Notes: a model not told the origin generated them from the letters alone. A DNA stretch of 20,350 nt from Phoronis australis (GCA_002633005.1 NMRA01001249.1:9698-30047); one strand, 5' to 3'. Numbered from the stretch's first letter, positions 1 through 11,700 are shown. Program-made: numbers and translations.

Positions 1-1877
1 CTGTGATTTTAGAAATTTCTTCAAAGGGAAACTGAATTAATACGTTCAAATCAAATGGCTTCCTCTGTGGAAAACACACAGTTATTTTAACTATAGTGAA
101 TTTCATGTGGCACTGTTGTCATTTTCCAAATGAATTATGGAACAGCTGTCAGCTCATAAACATCTGGTGACATCAAAGGAAATTGACTTGTAAACAAAAT
201 GAAACATCGGGGTTGACTGCAACAAGTGGAACTGAACAACCACCACAAATACAAAAATCGAAGACAGCTACAAATGCATGGAGCACTTTTAAAACTTTTA
301 GCAAATCTTTTCTGTGCCATGTTCGTTGTTGAATATCTCCTGAAATCTCATTACTTTTCATGAAAAATGCGAGTATGGGGTGCAGCCGTTCATTAATCGA
401 GCTGGGAAATTCGTATATCGCTATTTTATTTTACTAAATAGTAAGAGCTTTGAAAAGGGACCCCTTTAAGTGACTATTACCTGCCTCGAAAAGTATTCAT
501 AGCAATGTGAATTTGGTGGCATAATTTGCAGATATTCCTTCAGGCATAACATCGCAAATTAGGATGAGATACCGCTTCACCCCAACTATATGACAGATCA
601 TTTTAGTCAATTTCAACGCAAGTCAAGGCCTACATATAAATATGCAGCTTTGCACCAAAATGGGTAAAAAATGGCCAAATAAAATCTGACAGAAACATAA
701 AGTCATTAAAAATTATACTCTTCCTTTAAGTAAACTAAATTAGTTACCGCTGATAAATAATGCCGTAAGAACTATCGTTATTCTGCTATTAAAGTTGTAG
801 AGCAACATCTTATTGGCCAATTTCCTTTTTCATGGAATCTTGGCAATCAACTGTTATTGTGCCACACCTGGTGTACATGTGAAACCAAATTATTAATTAT
901 AGGATTTGGTTTTACTTGTGATAAGTTTTTAGCATCTTAACACCACCACACCGAAATTCTGAGCAAAATGTTCTTTGGCACAGCGGTGTCATCATCCCCC
1001 AAATGATATGTCACAAAAATATTAACGAATGACACGTGTGTGTACCACAACCATTTCTAGTCTGGGACAGATTTTCCAATGTGACATGTCAACAAATTAT
1101 TAAAATGACATATTGACGTAGATTTAACTTTTTTTCTATATCATGATAATAGTCAAGGAGATCGAATGTCACTCAACTCCCAAATTTTGCACATACTCCC
1201 ATCAGTCGTTAGATCTATGTACTCGTTAATACAAGTTTTACAATGTAGTGACAAGCAGCACTACTACGGCGGGTAGGTGGATTATCGAGGTCCTGACGGC
1301 TGTGGTGTGAAGCTAAACATACGGGGTTCCTTGTCTTACCTGTATTTTGACATATTAGCAGCTGGGTACGTGTTTAGCCAATGCCATGCCATTTGTATGA
1401 GGAGCCAAGTTACTGGGATATAGCTGCCACTGCTGACAATATTCTCCAGGAACATTCTAGTAGCTGGAAATTAGCCTGCCCCAGATACCGGCCGACACTG
1501 TTGTGTTGATGGTTGCAGTAAAAAATTCTCAGCTCAGGTAGCCGAGTCGCGCGGTGACCTACATTTGGATTTGAAAATTTCTTCTCTCATGACTGCAAAC
1601 ACCAAGTACAGTACATCAACAATCACTTTATGAAATACAATAGTACCTGTTGCAAACAGAAGAGTATTTCCCACAAAACTACAGTGTTTTTCGCTATTTT
1701 GCACAAAACCGGTTTGTCCAGCCAGCCGCCCAGTCAATGTGAACTGCTGCTAGGTAGCGCTGCAAGTTCAAACTGGTTTTCTGTCTGACCGCTAGGAGGT
1801 CTAGCCAAGGAGTCTTCTGAATGAACTATTTTACTAGCTCAAAATATATAGATAGCATTTCAAAAGGTGTTTTCCAA
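1..1877. other. Non-coding stretch, no gene recognised
   Basis: AT-rich sequence with only short open frames on either strand (about 60-70 residues), none of which I recognise. Two overlapping minus-strand frames at 135-361 look like chance or old repeat sequence. No tRNA, TIR or tandem repeat is visible by eye. Confidence 0.5.
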
Positions 1878-2676
1878 CAGTGGCGGATCTAGGATATCAC
1901 AAGGGGGTCCAACATTTTGTCTGTAAACATTTGCGCAAAGCNGCGGCCTAGGAAAATTTTCTGTTTTTTCCTCCAAAAAATCAAGCATTTTCCTTGTTTG
2001 ACGAAGTATTATCCAAGAAATGGAATGGGGGAGGTCGGGACGGGGGGAGGGTTGACCTGGCGTTTAGAGCGCGCGTGCATTACCACGAATTTCGCTCGTA
2101 AAAAGTTGGTACTAAGGGACCTACTTGTTTATGGTCCACAGCGTTTGCGCGCGAAACCTACTTCTTTTTGTAATGTTTGTTACACTTTTTATATTTTGTG
2201 CAATCATTTCGTAACAAATTTGTTGTATTTAAAATAGTCTTCAATTGCTCAAAAGACCAAATCCGTTATTTTAAGTTGGCATTAATGACGCGATTGCTTT
2301 GGAAATCGTCTTATATGGTTTGACAAAGAGAAAATCAGTTATGAGTTTCTGAGTGATTCACTAAGGCTTCGATTAAAATTCACATCTTACCAGCAGCCTC
2401 TGTTTTTTCATCGTCACTCAGATTCCATTTGCTTTAAATAATGAAAGTAATTTTCTTCATTGCACAGTGAAGCAGACGACGGAAACGGAGTCGTAGTGCG
2501 GTCGCCTGGGATATCGCGGGAGAGCCTATACTTAGCCATAGTTCCGTTACCATTGAGCCGTGTTTCGAATTTGACACTTGAAATTGGATCTGAGCNCACA
2601 CATTTCTATCTTGTTTCCGCCGTATAATGTTAATTACCGAGGTTCCCTGCCCCCTCCCCCCATAAATCCGCCCATG
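1878..2676. mobile_element. Non-autonomous transposon-like element, ~0.8 kb, with TCCAA target duplication
   Basis: The left end reads CAGTGGCGGATCTAGG. The right end, read on the opposite strand, is CATGGGCGGATTTATGG, so the termini are imperfect inverted repeats. The pentamer TCCAA lies immediately outside both ends (1873-1877 and 2677-2681), as expected of a target-site duplication. Poly-G/C tracts follow just inside each end (GGGGG on the left, CCCCTCCCCCC on the right). The interior has a 106-codon plus-strand frame near 1917-2237 with no recognisable domain and one ambiguous base, so no transposase is evident. A second, shorter element with the same CAGTGGCGG end occurs at 7257-7416. 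The inverted ends and duplication are seen directly; assignment to a superfamily (hAT-like CAG ends are possible) is uncertain. Confidence 0.5.
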
Positions 2677-2992
2677 TCCAATAAGTATTTTTAGAATTAT
2701 AAGAATGTCCATTAGATGCCTAAATGCGTCAAACACGTCCGAATTGAGAACATACCGTCATCTCTGTAAAACATAAGTATTTGCCAAATATCACGAAAAC
2801 TAATAAGCCAACGAAATCCTAAGAAGTATACTAGACTGAGGCAAACGTAAAAAACTATTGACATTAGGGGCCACAGGTATAGTCCGGTTTGTCTGTAACT
2901 CGTCATCTCTTGCCATTGACGATGCCGTCTCTCATTGGATGTATATTAAAACAGTTGGCTGCGAAAAATTATGGGCACTGAGATATCATCTG

Positions 2993-3071
2993 GACCTCGG
3001 TAGCTCAGTTGGAAGAGCACAACACCAGCAATCTAGACTCAGTGAAAGATGTGGTTCGGTTCCCAGAGACC
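2993..3071 (+). repeat. tRNA-derived SINE head or tRNA pseudogene
   Basis: The sequence has a near-perfect RNA polymerase III A box (TAGCTCAGTTGG at 3001-3012, followed by AAGAGC closing a D arm) and a B box (GGTTCGGTTCC at 3053-3063). The A-to-B spacing is somewhat long. The anticodon stem pairs badly, the variable region is too long, and the 3' acceptor strand (CAGAGACC) only roughly complements the 5' ACCTCGG. The anticodon loop position would read AGC (Ala-like). It therefore looks like a tRNA-derived SINE head or decayed tRNA rather than a functional tRNA gene. The 3' extent of any SINE body is not defined. Confidence 0.55.
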
Positions 3072-3140
3072 TGGAAATTTTCTGGAGAGAGGCAGAGAGG
3101 CAATCGTGGCATAGCGACTTTTAAGATATAACACGCAAGG

Positions 3141-3966
3141 GAAAGTGTCGAGATATGTGTCGTAATATTTTAACTTTGTTGTCTCTAATAGATGTAATTT
3201 TGAAATTCTGTAATTTGAAATCTGCACCCGTCACCGAAAGGTAGTTTCCTGTGGCAACGGACTGTACGTCTCGGGTCACAAAGAAGATGTCATTTGCGTC
3301 GATTAGTACGAGGGCCACCTGAAGTTTTTTCGGCGCTAAATGGGACTCAGAAACACCACGTTGAAATGTGTCGATTATTAGCCAATTGTGTCGTTTTTTA
3401 AAAGCATGAAAATATAACAAAAGCAAGCAAGCGTAGCGGGGCGGGGCAGGATACAGTCCCCAGTCGTGTCCCTGCTATCTGTGAAAAGTCCCCAGACGGC
3501 GGTCCACGCGGTCAACTTAGTCCGGCAGCCTGCGGGATCTGCGCTGCCGAAGCCGCGGCTGCAGGTCTGTCCCCTGCGTATATGTGCGAAATTTTCTAAG
3601 TTTCGAGAAATGTGTCGGTTATTGGCCATTTGTGTCGGTTTCAAGCTCAGAGACGTTGGCGGTCGTGATGCCGACTAAGTGTCGGCATATAGCTCCCAGG
3701 ATGGCATCTGAAGCGGTCCACATATAAGGCCAGATCGGCTGCCCTGCGGCAACCGTACTATAGCGGCAGTCGGGGACTGCATGGCCACAGGTATCCATTA
3801 CCCCAGGGTTGGCGGAGGACTAACTGGGAAGTTCGCGCCGGCTGTCCCGCTGCCGGAAAGTGCCGATCCAGCCGGTGATCGTAGTGTGAGGATCAGCAAG
3901 TTTCTGCGGGTTTTCGTCGCGAAACGAAATGTGTCGATTTCACCATCAATAACCGACACATTTTAA
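3141..3966. repeat. Cluster of AAATGTGTCG repeats with a terminal palindrome
   Basis: The core GTGTCG recurs at about 3146, 3157, 3366, 3389, 3611, 3632, 3680 and 3928, and once inverted near 3950. Two pairs are clear direct repeats of about 36 bp: one near 3363-3397 and one near 3608-3640, each with ATGTGTCG, a TTATT-GCCA spacer and a second TGTGTCG. At 3926-3966 the motif forms an inverted pair (AAATGTGTCG ... CGACACATTT) able to make a hairpin. Between the pairs lies a GC-rich block (about 3430-3600), unlike the AT-rich surroundings. No protein is recognisable. This is probably a decayed repeat element. Confidence 0.45.
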
Positions 3967-4012
3967 AATGCGCGTTTTCACTTTACCCCGATCGCGCCAT
4001 ATATCATTTTAA

Positions 4013-4158
4013 TAACGACGTAAATTAATTATTTGTGGCGTAAACCAACTTTTAACGGTGTAAATTAGTTCTTTGCGTAAATTAATTTACAGCGTAAATC
4101 AAAGTTAATTTGTGCTCGTAATTTCCCTGCGTAACGTACACCCATTTGGCCAACGATA
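4013..4158. mobile_element. Truncated foldback MITE (same family as 16865-17157)
   Basis: A run of GCGTAAATTAATT-like units ends in GCGTAACGTACACCCATTTGG followed by CCAACGATA. The element at 16865-17157 ends almost identically (GCGTAACGTTCACCCATTTGG, then ACAACGATA) and also has internal GCGTAAA-rich repeats. The left inverted terminus present in the second copy (TATCGTTG...) is not found upstream of 4013, so this copy is 5'-truncated or internally rearranged. Confidence 0.55.
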
Positions 4159-5591
4159 ACCGTTAAGGGGCAGACGGCAGACCGGTGCGGGGTCGCATGT
4201 GAAACTGGTGCCGCTTTGATGGGTGGGCCGGGTCACAGTTTTAATGTAGCTTAAGTCATGGTGCAATATGGGACGTAGACGAAGTACAACACTTTTTCCT
4301 TTTTTACCGAATGTTTCGGTCATAGTTTGGACACAGCTTTAAGAATATATCGTCTCAACACGCTGGCCATGCAGCAGCGCTTTTTTGTTGCACAATTTGA
4401 CAAACCGCGAATCATTATATACATTGACAGTCCAGAAACACCTCACCGCCAATAATTCGCACACATGCATGTCCCCCGGACTACGCGTTTATTGTCTGAG
4501 ATAAGGTATAGGTTATTAGATACATGACTTGAACAACGGCCAAATCCTTAGGAGGCACAGAACAGTTCTCACAGGGGTTTGCCTGTCAGAACACACGTCA
4601 ATGCACTCTTCACCCTTTCTTCACTTTGTCAAAAACTACATGCAAATAAGGAAATGTTTTGAGTCATTTCACATCACAAGCCCTACAGATGAGCACAGAA
4701 ACTTTATTCTCTCTTGTATTTTTGACCCATTCACCCCCAGTGGAAACCAAGACGAACTAAGAAAAATGAGGGCAAAAAAATGCAAAATCGGCACTTTTCA
4801 CCCCAAAATCACCACTTTCCTGCCGATGCTCGACTAATGCCAATATTAGATTCCGAAAGCAAATTTCATACCAATTTCAAAAATGTGGTCCAAAAGTACT
4901 GTCAACAACTAGTTTTTTTGCCAATCTGGCTTGTTTGAGAGCTACCTGAAATCGCGGCCAATTTCTCAGTTGCTACACAGCAATGCACAACTGCAACAGG
5001 GGGCCACCATCTTGAAGAAGAGTGCAGCTACAGCCGAGAAACTGGCCTTTTTTCATTCCTAGCATGTTCACAAATACAAAAAAAAACACAATCACTTGGC
5101 CTACACACAATACCTAATTGAAAAATGCCCCCAAGCCTGGCCTAGCCCTAGATTTTAACATTTTGGAAAAGAATAGTCATTTTCATTTAGTTCGGCCACC
5201 CGTCACAAAATCGAGTCATTAAATAAGACATATTGACCTTTTTGTTTTCTATGGTTACATTGGTGTCTTACCAAATAAACCATTAAATTCTTGTTTTAAG
5301 TCAGTTTGAAGTTGACAGTTTCATTCCATCAAAGCAATATAATTACTGATAAAAGGAGAAGTACATTCATACCAGGGCAATAAAATAACAAAACATAGAC
5401 ACAGAACACATCGTTATTATACTGCAAAATCTTACACAAACCAAATATATAACACTACGTCTGCAATGGTGCGTTGATATCTGGGAAATTGTTCCCAGCA
5501 TAATAGTCCTCAGTGGGTGTCGAGTTCAATACCATGGCCACAAACCCCTTTGGTTAAAAATTCAACATCGAAAACAACGGCGAAATGCCCC
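4159..5591. other. Intergenic stretch downstream of the ALDH gene, nothing recognised
   Basis: AT-rich sequence with a 102-codon plus-strand frame at 4529-4837 that has no recognisable domain and no splice or conservation support. It lies 3' of the ALDH stop codon, so part may be 3' UTR. An AATAAA on the minus strand at about 4703-4708 is far from the stop and is not favoured as the poly(A) signal. Confidence 0.4.
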
Positions 5592-5597
5592 TTTAAT
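5592..5597 (-). terminator. Possible variant poly(A) signal (ATTAAA) of the ALDH gene
   Basis: On the minus strand ATTAAA lies about 65 bases past the TGA stop of the ALDH reading frame. ATTAAA is the commonest variant of AATAAA in animals. The hexamer is short and could be chance. Confidence 0.25.
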
Positions 5598-5661
5598 TGT
5601 ATTCCGGCACTCTCAAATCAGCGCTCCCCATGCTCAAAGATGTGGTACAGCGCTTGTGTTT

Positions 5662-5728
5662 TCAGCTTTGAGGCACTTTGATCACAACTGACTTTTCCTC
5701 TAGGTATTCTCGTAACCCGTTTTCGCCA
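5662..5728 (-). CDS. ALDH terminal exon with stop codon
   Basis: A 67-bp exon entered in phase 2 encodes (L)[21 protein letters not shown] then TGA, aligning with GEYGL--YTEVKTVT-KVPQ at the C-terminus of ALDH1/2. Acceptor TTTCAG. The usual final K-N-S of the family is shortened to S. Confidence 0.88.
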
Positions 5729-8700
5729 CTGAAACGAAAATAATCACTGAGGATAACGTCATCATCATTCGACGCCGTCGCCGACGTCACCGTCGCCGCT
5801 GCCGTCGTTTATGAAATTCGTTGCCATTAGCAAGTTCATAACACGAACCTATATTTTGATGACTTTAACTTGAGACCTAAAATGTATTTTACCAATTTAA
5901 GGTTAATTCACAGTGAAAGGAGCAATAAATTTTTGAAGACTTACAGTTCTCGGCCGATACCAGACATCTTAAAGCCGCCAAACGGCGCAGTTATGTTTAT
6001 TTGATCGTAGGTGTTCACCCTAAAAAGGAATCAACAAGTTGTAAAAATCTCAATGAAATTAAAAATATGAAGACAATTATAAATTAAAGATGTAAACGGG
6101 GGGAACAACAAAGAAGATTGCAGCAGCTTAAAACTATTAATTAAACATGAGTTACACTTTATATAGTCTATGCAACTCATATATGAGCTATACTTTATGT
6201 AGTCTATGCAGCTCAAATATGAGCTACAGTTTATGTAGTCTATCCAGTTTAAATATAAGTTACTTTTTATATAGTATATGCAACTCATATATGAGCTATA
6301 GTTTATGTATGTAGCGCATATATGAGCTACACTTTATATAGTCTATGTAGCTCAAATACGAGACATACTTTATGTAGTCTATGCAGCTCATATATGAGAC
6401 ATACTTTATGTAGTCTATGCAGCTCATATATGAGACATACTTTATGTAGTCTATGCAGCTCATATATGAGACATACTTTATGTAGTCTATGCAGCTCATA
6501 TATGAGACATACTTTATGTAATCTATGCAGCTCATATATGAGCTACATACCGAAATACGTACCACACGTAGCCTGCTTCCAGATTGTTAGACATGATGAT
6601 TGCAGTGTTGAGATTGGATGTAATTACTCCGGCGGCCAATCCGTACGTGGTGTCGTTGGCACGCTCTATGACCTCATCAATAGTTTTGAACTTGAAGATC
6701 TGCATACAGGGCCCAAAAATCTATAACACGCCAGAACTAAGTTAGGGCAAAATAAAGAAAAACATGTTTTCATGATCTAGAAAGAGATGTAAATACAATT
6801 TTCAGGTTACCACCGTTTTTGGGATAACTAAATGAAAGACAAGATGGCGATATTCTAAACACGCAAGAAGCACACAGAGACCTTAACATGCACGTAAATA
6901 CAAGAAAAGTTGGTTCAAGTCGGATATGAACCGGTCCTGCCTGGTTACCTCCTTTTTTCAATGTGCATTACATGTTTTGCAAGCCGGAAGCCTATATTAC
7001 AAAATATAAAAATATAACCATGCGCTGAACCACACCATGACTTATAGATATAGACCAATCAAAATAGAATAAGTCATGCTCGGGGTCAGTTACATTAGAT
7101 AGCACCAGGAAGAGATAGCACCCATGTCCTCCAGTAGGTTTTAATAAAATATCAAAACTTGATGCTTTTAGAGCAGATTTCATTAGAAATAACTCAATTT
7201 CCATGGCTCCGTATTTATTTGAATCATTTAAAAAACCAATTTAATGGCGAAATTTGCAGGGTTGGATTCAGGATTTTGAGTTAGGGGGCCAGGGCAGAGT
7301 ACTAGGCAGAATTTTGCCAGTCAGACATTCGCACTCCCGAACTGCCGAATGGAATCTGGGAGAGTTTTAGGGGGTGGGCATGGCCCCCTTGCCCCCCTCC
7401 CTTAAAGCCGCCACTGATATGGTTGGAAAAATCTCCTGTTAAACACGTACAGACCGGTGTGATTCAACCCGAGGTGTGATACACTAGACATATTTCTTGA
7501 TATATGATTTGACCAGAGTCAGTAAATCGTGACATTGGGTTCAAGGCTTCGCCTCGGTGATAATCACATATTCGGGTTGACTTCGATGAAAGACAATAAT
7601 TGTGTTATATCCTGCTCGACCATGCAGCTGACTGATTACGATGATTTACTAGTGCTGCCACATTAGACTAGAATTGAGGTCGGAAAAGTCGAAGAAGAGA
7701 CATTAACAAACCATAATATGATACAGGGTGTCCGAAAATATACTCACAATTCAGATGAGAATTACTGCAATATATATCGACTTTGGAAATAGATTACTGG
7801 TTTAAATTCATAAAGAGGTTATTAGAAGCGACTTAATTGTTAAAAGTGGAACTTGCACGCTAATTCCTTATCTCTGTGATTGATTGGTGTTCTAACTTGG
7901 TGGTCGGACCTCAAAACTAGCTGGCCAAACAAATCGCCAATTTTGAACAATAAAAACAAACGGGAACGAAACATAAAAACTAAATGTCACTTAAATCCTT
8001 TCAAAGCGGGTCTCGAGGAAGGCCGTCTTGTTTGATCACCGGCCAAGTGGTTATAGCACCGGCCATCGTGTTTTGGGTCCAACCAACAAGTTTTTTGGGT
8101 GAGGTCCATGCGCGCACCCAGCCTTCAATCATGATTGGGGGCTCGAATTCCTGATGTTGTGGACATTTTGCTAACAAAAGAGCGGACGGACTCTAAAAAN
8201 CCACTGTGAAGTGCGCGTTTGCGCTCATTTGTCCCATTTTCCTGGACTTTTTGTCTCTGAGGGGCGGACCTTTTTGCCTACTTCGCCAAATGGGGGGGGG
8301 CTCGTTCGAGCCCTCTGAGCCCCCCCCTCCCCTGGGTTCGCGCATGAGGCCATCGCGTTTTGAAGCCCGGACAACACGTTTTATCACCAACCATTTGGTT
8401 TGCAGTCCAGCTGACTGCTTTTCAAGTCCGGGCAAGTGGTTCTGAAGTCCGACAAATTGTTGATTCACCCTTCATCAGCCTGTATGACTGAATTTCGCAC
8501 ATGGACAAATGGCTGTATGACTGAATTTCGCGCACAGGAAAATAACGTTCACCTCCAATACCCGAGGTGCTCCAGAGAGCATGGTGCCTGGCGCTGAAGT
8601 AAGAGGGAGTACCGATATGCATAAAGCAAACAGGGGGAGGGGCGGCTAAGTTGCCAGCACATTCAGTTCATGATTTTAACAACTCTAGTTGATTCTTTGG

Positions 8701-11700
8701 CAAGATTGTACCTCTTCTTTAGCAATGCGCATGTCATCGCGAACGTTGCTGAAGATAGTGGGCTCAACAAAGTACCCTTTATCACCATGACGACTACCCC
8801 CACACTCCAGCTTTGCCCCCTGTTGTTTGCCACTGGCGATGAGCTCACAAACTTTTTCAAACTGGTCAGCATCCACCTAAAAGGATTTATATTGGAGGAA
8901 ACTACTGGAGTCATTTTCACTTGACTAAATACAACAATCGTTTTAAATGGGGACACGGGCTTTTAAGGAAACCGTTCTCAAACGTTTGACGGAATCTACG
9001 TAATAGGCATGAAACCATGCCAAACACTGACTGGTAATGCCGGATATATAGAAAGTCACTTTAAATAAGTAACTGTCAGTTAAAGAACGATGAGGATGTA
9101 TGTAATGTTGCTGATGTAACCGCTCCATAGTGATATGTGTTGGCATAGCAACACGTCATTTTAGTACTAGAATAAGGAAGGATTATTCTTGATTAAAGCG
9201 GCTCATTTTTTGCCAATCCGATATTGACATTTTCCCTATACCTGTGGTCCCTGCTCTGTTCCTTCGTCCAAAGGGTTGCCAACAAGTCTTTTGCTCGCCA
9301 TTTCACGACAAATCCGGACAAATTCGTCATGAATACCTTCTTGGACGAATGTTCTAGAAGGTGAGTAACACATCTGACCGGAATTTGTCATGACGGCACC
9401 AAACGCGATATTCGCTGCCATGGAGACTGTAGAAAATAAATGTGCTCAACTGAAAATGACGCGGCATTACAAGTGTAGACAATCTTACTTACTCATACAC
9501 TGCGCGGGCGTTCTTATTGTCAGCGCTCTAGTCATTAATTCAGTTCCTTTTCCACGAATATGATTTATTTTCTTCGGTTCGTGAAAAAAGAAATCTGTTT
9601 CTAAGAATAGGTCTGTTGTACATGACAAGGGGAATGCAATTCGTGAGAAAATAATGCTTGTAATGAGAACGCCCGAGGGATTGGTTAAGAGAAATATTTG
9701 CAACCTTCACCAAATATGAGACATAATGCAATACAAAAATTGTAACATCTAAATGACCAAAAAAGATTAAGAAACTATAATTATTTTCTTTAAAACCAAA
9801 CTTACGGTCACAGTCGTCAAATATAACTAGTGGACTTTTGCCGCCACATTCTAGACTAACTCTCTTCAAGTTTGACTTTCCAGCAGCTTGCAGGATGATT
9901 TTTGAAACCTGTAAAGCCCACACACCAGTAAACGCTAACAGTTATTACAAACAGAGGTTGAAATTTCCATCGAAATGTTTCAAAGGAATGACCCACGTAA
10001 AAAGCAACTTGACTTAAATAAGCACGTGCTTTCTTAGATCTGAAATTTGAATATATTTGCAACTGCACATTTCACGTTATATAATGAGGAACACCAAATG
10101 TTAAAAAGCTAACTTCAAATGAAACATTCAGATGTTACGAGGCATCCGCAAGAGATGAAATTGCGGTATAGTCTATCAGGTTTGGTAACAGTTTTGCGAG
10201 TTGCATAGTATGTATTGAATTTGAATTTGTTGATGCTCGCGAACACGTTGTTTATGAGCAAAGTAGCCACCTCACATAACATTTGACCAGTGCAATGTAC
10301 CGGCAGAGGAATCTACAACGATTTCAGGTAGCACTTGACCCAATTTCTTTCCAGCTCTTAGTGATGGCTAAAGGTTGTGTATTGACAAGGCAGTGGTGAC
10401 TTTGGCATGAAAACCGTCAGCTTTGCATTTTGGGAGCCCGTGAGGATGTAGAAAGTCTCAAAATTTGTGATAGAGAGAATTAAGCTTTTGTGGTCACGAC
10501 CAGTTTTTGAAGAGAGATGGTCATATTTTTTTCATTCTATTCGGAAGCTTTATAATAGACAAAACGGGATGAGTTTCGTGACGTATGGACTCCAAAACAA
10601 AAACCATCAAGAACTCAACCCACTGTGCCCCCTAACTACATTTCTCCAAAATATTTTCCTTTTATACTTCAGTTATACTTAATTACTGTCTAAAATCGAC
10701 ACATCCATTATGTTATTTTTCTAAAACATATTTTTTCAGAGCTGCGTTCTGTCCAATTCAAATGTTTAAGTTTATTACTTTCAGGATATATATTTTTGAT
10801 TTTACTAGATTCAATAAATAATTAACTTCAATCAATAATTTTTATTTTTTTCAAAATGCAAACTTTCTGATACGGTTACTCTAGTTGGTCCTACTGCAAC
10901 CACAGACAATGTACTGACTGCGCCAGATCTAGAGCATAAAGGATTACGCACAACGTTTAACATAAAAATAGCGATGTAGGAAACAAACCGACACGTTGGA
11001 TTGGATAGATATGTCGTTATTTACTTACGCGCTAATTTTAAAGTTCGTGCTGATGTAGGAAATCGAACCTCAAAGGGAAATCTCTGGGTACGGTACCTGA
11101 CTAGAAACTGTTCTATGACCAGTCTCTTTTTATGACGTCAACGCGGGGGCTATTTTGAGTACAACCATGCCTGTGGGAAAGTTCCACTGAAAATAATAAC
11201 TAGATATGTAAACGCACTTGCCAGCACAATACGTCACATTCACCTAAAAACTAACATGTTGTGTGGTAACTTTGAAAACCTGAGCAAGGGAAATAAATTA
11301 ACACAAGGATACTACTAAAATAAAGTGATACTACAGTCACGTGACGGTGAAAGGAAAAAACAAACAATGAGGTGTTTATCAAATAGACAGAGTGTAGAGA
11401 CGTCAATTACTGACCGGAAATTTGTTTTATGGAAACAAAATTACTGGTAAGCAACAATTTGTTATAATTCTTCAGATGTTAATTATAATAACTAAAGCAT
11501 TGCAAATCGTAGTTTGACACTCATACACACACACTCACCGGAGTTATACCGCCGCACACACCGATTGGTTCCCGCCTTTGGTAACACAGTGTCTCGCCAT
11601 CTGTAAAACATTCAAGCAAATTTTTTAACGTTATTAAAAATACTCTTCCCATTTCTTTTCAAAACTACATGATAATGCAAACAGTTTCGTCAAATCTGTG

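Larger units (their letters stand above)
6721..8711 (-). other. Large ALDH intron, repeat-bearing, no gene
   Basis: A 1991-bp intron between the AKEE and IFGP exons, in frame across the junction. It contains the CAGTGGCGG-ended element at 7257-7416, the 20-bp array with its inserted MITE at 8020-8467 and the 33-bp tandem pair at 8480-8531. The remaining sequence has no recognisable coding content. Confidence 0.75.

Noticed and set aside
135-361. Two overlapping minus-strand frames rich in Cys and aromatic residues
   Set aside because: Short, overlapping in two frames, no recognised motif; probably chance.
4529-4837. 102-codon plus-strand frame
   Set aside because: No recognisable domain, repeat-like surroundings, no initiation or splice evidence.
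6147-6550. CRISPR-like array
   Set aside because: Units are contiguous with no unique spacers, in eukaryotic intronic DNA; it is a minisatellite.
6296-6726. Open frames with 12-residue repeats on both strands across 6296-6726
   Set aside because: They arise because the minisatellite period is 36 bp; the region is an ALDH intron, and the plus-strand frame simply continues antisense through the exon.
9909-9932. AFTG and GFTG strings just upstream of the catalytic-Glu exon, resembling FTGSTE
   Set aside because: AFTG is in frame but preceded by two stops and has the wrong spacing; GFTG is in another frame. The acceptor TTTACAG explains the sequence.
10467-10682. 71-codon plus-strand frame inside the ALDH interval
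   Set aside because: Opposite strand, AT-rich, no domain and no splice support.
11041-11075. B-box-like GGTTCGATTTCC on the minus strand with CCTACATCAGC after it
   Set aside because: No convincing A box or cloverleaf upstream; too weak to call a tRNA or SINE.
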